NCBI GenBank assembly: GCA_016490735.1
Contig: JAEMWC010000460.1
Location: forward strand, 420,001-484,000
Direction: 5' to 3'
DNA length: 64,000 nt
From: Pachyseris speciosa
Taxonomy: Eukaryota; Cnidaria; Anthozoa; Scleractinia; Pachyseridae
The notes under the pieces were generated by a model. It was not told the origin of the DNA, made no database searches, and saw only the letters and a list, made by a program, of their open reading frames with translations. Below are positions 58,601 through 64,000 of the stretch, in pieces (the first letter of the stretch is position 1; each line of letters begins with the position of its first letter). A program made the position numbers and the translations under genes.

Positions 58601-58890
58601 GACCACTCACGGGTATATTACGAACCAACAAAATGACCAGCTCCCAGTTGGCTTGTAAACTCAGTTGGTAGAGCACTGTACCGGTATCGCAGAGGTCGTG
58701 GGTTCGACTCCCGTACAAGCCTGAATTTTTTTCAGGCTTTATTTTCACTACACTACTGCTTAAGTAGTGTTCATAACTGCGATTGTCATTCACATATTCA
58801 TTCTTTAATCTGCAGTTCAAATATATGACTTTCATATATTCATTCTCACATATTCATCACTCACAGGCATATTACGAACCATTATAATTA
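58600..58890 (+). mobile_element. tRNA-derived SINE
   Basis: A tRNA-like head (58650-58721) is followed by gaattttttt, the caggctttattttcactac body and a ttcataactgcgattgtcat ... cacatattcat tail. The 5'-truncated copy at 12480 shows the same body. cgggtatattacgaacca (58610) and caggcatattacgaacca (58864) are direct repeats around it, a candidate target duplication. Confidence 0.8.
58650..58721 (+). tRNA. tRNA-like SINE head
   Basis: 72 nt with a perfect 7-bp acceptor pairing ggcttgt / acaagcc, D arm actcagttggtagagc (A box), anticodon-like loop with GGT and T arm gtgggttcgactcccgt (B box). Position 33 is C. The Pol III boxes are intact but it is fused to a SINE body, so it should be taken as a retroposon promoter and not a working tRNA. 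Confidence 0.8.
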
Positions 58891-59051
58891 AGTTTTGATA
58901 TAACGCGCGCTCTGATTGGTTAAATCAGCGTACTTTATCAGAGTACAGATGCACGGCCAGCTACTGTCTCACGCCATCGAGTCGACCCAAATGAAAACTG
59001 GCCGACCAATTTCCGAATATTTCCCTCGGTCTTTATTTTGAGTCAGACGTC

Positions 59052-59405
59052 ATGTACGACCTAGGAAACGATTTTGAAAACGAGCTGTTAGCCTCAATGG
59101 ATTTGGAAGATGCATCTGCTAGTAACACCACAAATATCCGCCAGAATTACAAGTTGCTGAAATTGTCTGAGTCACGAAGCGACAAGGGCAATTTCAGCAA
59201 CTTCCAGACAAAGACTTTCTGGGAAGCTTTCTCTGCTTTCTGCTCTTGGCTTACTGAATGTAGCATTACATTCCAACCCTCAGAGGAGTATACCAAATTG
59301 AAAAAAGGATTGCAACAGGCCGGAACAAACTTACAAAACATTTTAGGAAATGGGATAAGCTCCTGCCGTATGTTGACTCGTAGCATGAATGTCTTAAGTG
59401 TGTAA
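59052..59405 (+). CDS. orphan 117-residue protein
   Basis: ATG follows gacgtc (gtcatgt), the frame runs to TAA-less TGTAAC (stop TAA at 59403-59405). Sequence: acidic N-terminus (MYDLGNDFENELLASMDLED), then RQNYKLLKLSESRSDKGNF, an aromatic segment TFWEAFSAFCSWLTEC and amphipathic KLKKGLQQAGTNLQNILGNG. No signal peptide. An AATAAA signal lies at 59534-59539, 130 bp downstream. I do not recognise the family. The position between inverted repeats suggests an element-borne or captured gene; alternatively a real small gene. Confidence 0.45.
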   Translation: MYDLGNDFENELLASMDLEDASASNTTNIRQNYKLLKLSESRSDKGNFSNFQTKTFWEAFSAFCSWLTECSITFQPSEEYTKLKKGLQQAGTNLQNILGNGISSCRMLTRSMNVLSV

Positions 59406-59533
59406 CCCACCCCCTTCGTTTGTTGTTGTTAATTTCTTTTGCAATGTAGTTGTAGGTTTAGTTTTTATTTTTACCTCTGTTTAGTGTCTGTAGGCTGTAA
59501 CTGCATCTGTAACAATTATCATTATAATTTGAT

Positions 59534-59539
59534 GAATAA
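59534..59539 (+). terminator. AATAAA polyadenylation signal
   Basis: gatgaataaaagtatataaa 130 bp after the orphan ORF, in an otherwise AT-rich tail. Confidence 0.5.
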
Positions 59540-59745
59540 AAGTATATAAAAAAAACTGCCTACGGAAAAGCCATGAAATTTCAGGCGATTTCAATGATCG
59601 CATCGCTTCTTTGTAAGAAACCGTGTACTATTTTCATCGTGTGAATGAATATATGATTTTCATATATTTGAACTGCGGATTAAAGAATGAATATGCTTTA
59701 GTAGTGTTCATAACTGCAATGATCATTAACATATTCATATTTTCA

Positions 59746-59863
59746 TCGTGCCACCACTAACAGGGCTCATGGGAGATCAGGTCCAATATTTGAATGATCT
59801 GGGATTGAAAGCGATCGCGCTAACCAAAGATTCGAAAGATGATATCATCGAACGACTGTCATG
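59746..59863 (+). pseudogene. RecQ-like helicase fragment
   Basis: IVPPLTGLMGDQVQYLNDLG then LKAIALTKDSKDDIIERLS and stop. This resembles the motif Ia region of RecQ helicases (SPLxxLMxDQVxxLxxxGI). Only about 39 codons are present, with no Walker motif and no downstream helicase motif seen. Probably a transposed exon scrap; RecQ-like pieces are frequent in cnidarian repeats. Confidence 0.6.
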
Positions 59864-60407
59864 ACTGGTGAATATTCACACGTGTATGAGTCACCAAATG
59901 CAGTGGAGAAGGAAACGGTAATGAAGGGACGTGCAGATTGTTCAAATTTACAGGTCTGATAGCGGTTCCTTCGGCTGGAAAACAATGCCAACTTTCTCCA
60001 AACTTGCTACGTAATAATTCTTCAAGATTCTTCTTTAAATTCTGTCTTTTCCTGAGGAGACCACGAAATTGCCTACAAAATTAAGCTGATACTACGTGAA
60101 CGAAGAGCGCATCAAAGATTTTCTTCTTACCTCTGACCAAAAATCGCTCGTAATCATTTTCAATAATTATATTAAAAACACAGTATACATTTACTGACTA
60201 GCAAATGCGCTCGAAAGAAAATAGAAATTTACACGACCTTTTACCTTTGTATACATACGCACTTCCGCAGAAAATATAATTTATTTACATAACTTGCATG
60301 AATTACTATGACGTCACAACACGATTCGTGCCAGCTTTTCGTAGACGTTCCCTCCTCCCGTTTTTCCTCGGGGTTGGGTACGGCTATACGTAGGTTACAA
60401 CTCCAGG
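59864..60407. other. intergenic; holds a minus-strand polyadenylation signal
   Basis: No protein recognised. On the minus strand AATAAA lies at 60285-60280, about 120 bp after the stop of the CUB-domain gene. Confidence 0.5.
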
Positions 60408-60644
60408 TTAGGGCGGTGGTGGATCTCTGAGTATACTGTAGGGAGGGGGTGGTTCGTCTTGCTCTGAGTAAGGAGGAGGAATGTCCACCCTTAGTGGGTA
60501 GTGAATCTCTGAGGAGTAGGCAACCATTTGAGAGTTGGGCAGTTGAATGAGCTCCATGATGGGCGGCTGTGGTTGGATTGTTTACCTTTGAAAGGGAACT
60601 GGAACTGGATTGCTAGTGGCTTGAAAGGGAACTGGAACTAGATT

Positions 60645-61092
60645 AAGGGGCACCCAACGACAAGTTTTGGTAGATATCTGTTCGGTGGAGGGTAATTCGC
60701 CTTGTGCTTTCGGCGTCGATTAAAGAGTGCACTCGGATTTTCTTAACTTAAACGTGGCCTAAAAGATTCGCAATGGGAAAATCATAGCCCCTGAGGTTTT
60801 CGGAAGGGTCGTGATTGCTGTTTTTGGCAGTCAAAAACGTCACCTAGCATTTTCGGAAAGAAAATAGTTCCCTAGAAAGTTCGTGTAAAGTTAATTTCAG
60901 CTTGCATTTTCTCAAAGGAAGATTTTGTTCCCTAATATTTTCGGGTAATTAAAATTTCAGCTAGGAAATCCGAGCAGATGAACTTCTTCTAGCTTATGAA
61001 AACATCGCTTCAAACAGACTTCAAACACCATAAGGAACTCAAAAATGCGTTTCTACAGCTTTTGGTTGATTTTGTTCGTTGGGCCGCCCCTA
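60645..61092. mobile_element. 448-bp element inserted in the CUB gene's last exon
   Basis: aaggggcacccaacga at 60645 and its partner (cgttgggccgccccta ending 61092) are terminal inverted repeats of GGGGC..CCCAACGA type. tagatt is duplicated at 60639-60644 and 61093-61098. It separates two copies of the ATSNPV coding repeat. Confidence 0.85.
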
Positions 61093-61625
61093 TAGATTGC
61101 TAGTGGCTTGAAAGGGAACTGAAACTGGATTGCTAGTGGCTCTTTGTCTTGAATGTTTTCGTCTGAAGCGACGATAAACACAGGCAGCACTGCATGTAAG
61201 GACTAATGCTCCAGTCACCAAACAGGGTATGATGTATATGTCTGTAAAAAAAGTAAAGATATCAAGTTAATTTTCTTTGAAGATTTGCTTTGAAGCACAA
61301 GTGTAGTGATAAGAACCGAAAGTCTAGTGAGGACGACACAACTACAAGAAAATTGAGGCTCTCTTGCATTGTCGAAATTGTTCGCTAGTAGGTGTGGAAA
61401 GTACCCTCTACACTCCACTAAATTTTGAGTTGTAAGTTGTTGTGAGATGAACTGTGCGCCTTGCAACAAAATAGCTTCTCAGTGTAGTTTAGATTTAGGA
61501 AAAGTATTCATTGAACAAAACCCAACAATTCGGTTGGATGAGAATTATAGGGTGTGGTAAAATGCAGTGTCTGATCGGTGAGAGTTGAAAGTGAAGAGTG
61601 ATAGAAAAAGCCGAGTTTCATACTT

Positions 61626-62190
61626 AGGGCCTGTTTACATGGAGGTGGGGGACTCCAGGTGGGTGAGGTAACCCGCCTAGCCGTGGTCGAAAAATGGCCC
61701 GCGTTTAGATGCAAACTTACAACCCCGGGGTCCTGGGGTGACGTTACTAGACGTTGTTGCGTGGTCGCTAGACATGTCAACAGAGAAAATGGCGGGCGAA
61801 CGACGCATTTTGGCGGTCAGTGTTCTTTTCCTCTCATTATCTGCTCTCGCTGCAACATTTCAGTGCTGTGGCTTTTTGTTTTGTTTTGTTTTGTTTTCTC
61901 TTTTTTATTGATCTGGTTCGAATTTGGCGCGCTTGCAAATGTAACATGAACTCGACCCCGGCTAGGCGGGTTACCCCACCTTGAGTCGTTTACATGGCAA
62001 AATGCGACCCCGGCTGACAGGGTTACCCTACCTGGCAGACCGGGCAACTCGCCTAGGCGGGTTAACCCACCTATCATGTAAACATGATCAAATAAAAATG
62101 AGAGATTATATGGAGAGGCGGGTTACCCCACCTAGGCGGGCTACCTCACCTACCTGGGGTCCCCCACCTCCATGTAAACAGGCTCTTAAA
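61626..62190. mobile_element. 565-bp MITE in the intron of the CUB gene
   Basis: gggcctgtttacatggaggt then gggggactccaggt at 61627 is matched inverted by gacctggggtcccccacctc... ending gtttacaggctc-type at 62190 (tacctggggtcccccacctc, catgtaaacaggctc). taggcgggttac words repeat inside in both orientations. TTA flanks on both sides would fit a Harbinger-type 3-bp duplication. Confidence 0.88.
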
Positions 62191-63699
62191 GCCTGATATA
62201 GAGTTACAAAGCGAGCGAAACACGCGCGCTCTCGTGAAGCTTGACTCCCAATGCGTCGCGTTTTCCTCGCAGGAAACTATTTTCTCACACGCTGCAAGTT
62301 AGTGAAAGTTTGTTTATTATCCTCTCTCAGAAGCAAAGTGAGATTGTGGACTCGATTTAGAAGCATACATGATGTTATTCGTGAACGCATCTTTCGTTTA
62401 ATGTTAGAAGAAGTTTTCAAAATTTTATTATTATTATTATTATCATTATTATTACTATTAACATTATTATTAAAACTTACTAGGATTGGTTACAGCCTCG
62501 AAGTGAGCCTTAAAACCGGTCTCAGGTAGCAGAACGTAAGTTCGGTGGGATACGTGCTCCATTCTTAAATACCGCCCACTGGAGCGTATGTCCTTTAGTT
62601 TATAGTCAGGGAAACCGTCACAGAGTCGTTTTTCCTTCAGTTCGCTCGTGTTATACCGACCATCACGAACCTCAATATAGTCCCAGCATTTCCTTTGTAA
62701 GAGGAATGATCAAAGCTTAGTTTAACGACCTTCCCATCCAGGACAGTGATGACCCATATGCACGTGATTGTTGTAGGGTTTGCTGGAGTGTACGGTGGAC
62801 TTTGCAATGTCCCGGATGATCCTTGTAACTTCAGGTTGTGATTGTTTGGATTTCCTGGCACACATTACACAAGAATGGTGAATGTTAAGTCCTGGTGAAG
62901 TTTTCCTCGAAAACGCTATTTTATAATTACTTTGCGAAGGTGGGCGCGCTTGGTATGAAATGATAAATAACGCACCGGGTTGGTTCTGTTCATTTCATAT
63001 CCATTAAGCCTGAGTGAAACTCTTGTTTTGCTATAAATTCCACGACTTATTATAAACATTCTGAACCAAAAATTGAAATAAAATAACCAAAGACGAAACT
63101 GAAAACAGAAAAAATAACCGGTTGAAGAGCAAATGACTGAAGGAATACACCGCGAAAACCTTTCCATACGTCGACAGCGCTTGTTTGCAAAGTCGGATGA
63201 ATTCAAATTCAATTCTTTAGTGATGAGTGATGACTGAAAACTAGTAGGGACGATTTATGTTGTTACACTTACATGGGATAGCCTCGTAATGTGCTTTAAA
63301 AGCGCGATTCGCAGCTCCATTGTTGTCATCAAATTTGATCCACAAACCTGTGTAGGCCGATGATTGCACGACCGATGGTACATTAGAACATGCTTTAATT
63401 TATTATACATTTGGTGTTCTGGTTATCAAGATCTTATATCTCCACGTAAGACTGATTATCACACGAACCAGAAATCGGTTTAGATGACAGCTTAAAATCT
63501 GTAAACGTCAGGTTGACGACATGGCCTTCAGGGACGGTTATTATCCATGCACACATGTCATTGAGCCTTGAAAGGTGACTGGGTAGTTTGGGGTAAAGAT
63601 CGTCCCACTGGCGCCTCTTAGGCGCTGGGTTTTTCTGTTCGCCAGTTCCATGTTCGGATATCTGCAGACTCCATCAGCTTCCGCTAAAAGGGAGTAAAA

Positions 63700-64000
63700 G
63701 CAACAAAAATACTTTGAAAAAAGCTGCATTGAAAATCAATGATCAGGTGGTCAACAGGCCACAAGTATGTATTTATATTGGCAGTGTATTTACAGGGCGG
63801 CTTTTGTTTCCTTTTTTCGAATTTAAATATTATCTGCCGTCATCTAGAAGTGGGCGTGAACAAATTATCGCTTTTCGAGATCCCGTTGCTGGTCAGGCCA
63901 ACCACTACCCGAGAACACTTTACCTGCAAAGGTCGTATACTGTATCTCGTGCCGTCGTTTATTATTAAATAATAAACGTTCACTGCAGTTGTTTGAGTTT
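63700..64000. other. right edge, no gene seen
   Basis: Upstream intron of the CUB gene; short plus-strand open frames have no recognisable content. Confidence 0.4.

Larger units (their letters stand above)
58797..59697. mobile_element. 0.9-kb interval framed by ~52-bp inverted repeats
   Basis: attcattctttaatctgcag ... atatatgactttcatatatt at 58797-58848 returns inverted at 59642-59697 (aatatatgattttcatatat ... ctgcggattaaagaatgaat). In addition ttcataactgc...atcatt lies on both sides in direct orientation (58769 and 59707). The orphan ORF 59052-59405 is inside. Confidence 0.65.
60408..63683 (-). pseudogene. two-CUB single-pass membrane protein with PPPY tail (5' partial, broken)
   Basis: Minus strand. 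Exon 63683-~63440 starts CUB 1 (EADGVCRYPNMELAN, LRGASGTIFTPNYPVTFQGS, then CAWIITVPEGHVVNLTF in another frame). Exon ~63402-63273 ends it (VPSVVQSSAYTGLWIKFDDN, FKAHYEAIP, gtaagt). Exon 62854-62481 is CUB 2 (LKLQGSSGTLQSPPYTPANP, CIWVITVLDGKVVKLSF, then CWDYIEVRDGRYNTSELKEK and VLLPETGFKAHFEAVTNP). Exon 61241-60408 joins in phase and gives the membrane helix IYIIPCLVTGALVLTCSAAC, a basic stop-transfer VYRRFRRKHSR, ATSNPVPVPFQ repeats and a tail with VDIPPPYSEQDEPPPPYS. PPxY motifs bind WW domains. Defects: a 2-base duplication in CUB 1, a 1-base shift in CUB 2, a transposon and a TAA in the tail exon. Signal peptide exon not in the window. Confidence 0.75.

Noticed and set aside
1..64000. CRISPR arrays, bacterial operons, ribosomal RNA genes
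   Set aside because: Nothing with regular spacers, Shine-Dalgarno-linked genes or rRNA sequence was seen; the DNA is eukaryotic.

Overview
The window is animal nuclear DNA, most likely from a cnidarian and probably an anthozoan such as a stony coral. I infer this from one widely spaced, human-like split gene embedded in dense, nested mobile DNA: Penelope-like retroelements with GIY-YIG endonucleases, an ISL2EU-type transposon with a YqaJ partner gene, hAT, LINE, tRNA-derived SINEs and many palindromic MITEs. The species cannot be fixed from the sequence alone.

The backbone is CWC27, a spliceosomal cyclophilin-like protein, on the + strand. Eleven exons from 3456 to 57414 join in consistent phase into 387 codons plus a stop. 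The first ~84 residues must be encoded upstream of the window. The exons are tiny (51-157 bp) and the introns are filled with mobile DNA. The largest intron (8248-34448) holds a single-exon + strand gene at 15408-17816. It encodes about 802 residues: five ~90-105-residue repeats followed by a trypsin-like serine protease domain with an intact H/D/S triad. A decayed copy of the protease part lies at 31725-32721. I regard this gene and its remnant array as the most interesting biological content.

Layout: 1-612 10-bp minisatellite; 2225-2530 GGCC-rich array; 3456-8247 first five CWC27 exons in the window with a minus-strand LINE and a 60-bp minisatellite in the introns; 9700-12143 hAT; 12.9-15.0 kb nested palindromic elements; 15.4-17.8 kb protease gene; 18.3-25.7 kb Penelope fragments around a 2.8-kb foldback element that carries three mini-exons; 27.9-28.4 and 31.3-31.7 kb CATG-rich arrays; 34449 sixth exon; 36.35-43.24 kb ISL2EU-type element split by a foldback and a Penelope element; 43808 seventh exon; 44.0-46.5 kb Penelope copies with hammerhead-like ends; 46991 eighth exon; 48.2-54.07 kb large TIR element with its right arm split by a 4.35-kb insertion; 54896-57414 last three exons.

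Downstream of CWC27 are a tRNA-derived SINE, a 117-residue orphan ORF followed by AATAAA, a RecQ-helicase-like scrap and, on the minus strand from 63683 down to 60408, a gene for a CUB-CUB-transmembrane protein with a PPPY-rich cytoplasmic tail. That gene carries frameshifts, a premature stop and a transposon insertion, so it looks like a recent pseudogene or an error-affected assembly. The genes show no operon-like relationship; protease gene and transposons are passengers in CWC27 introns.
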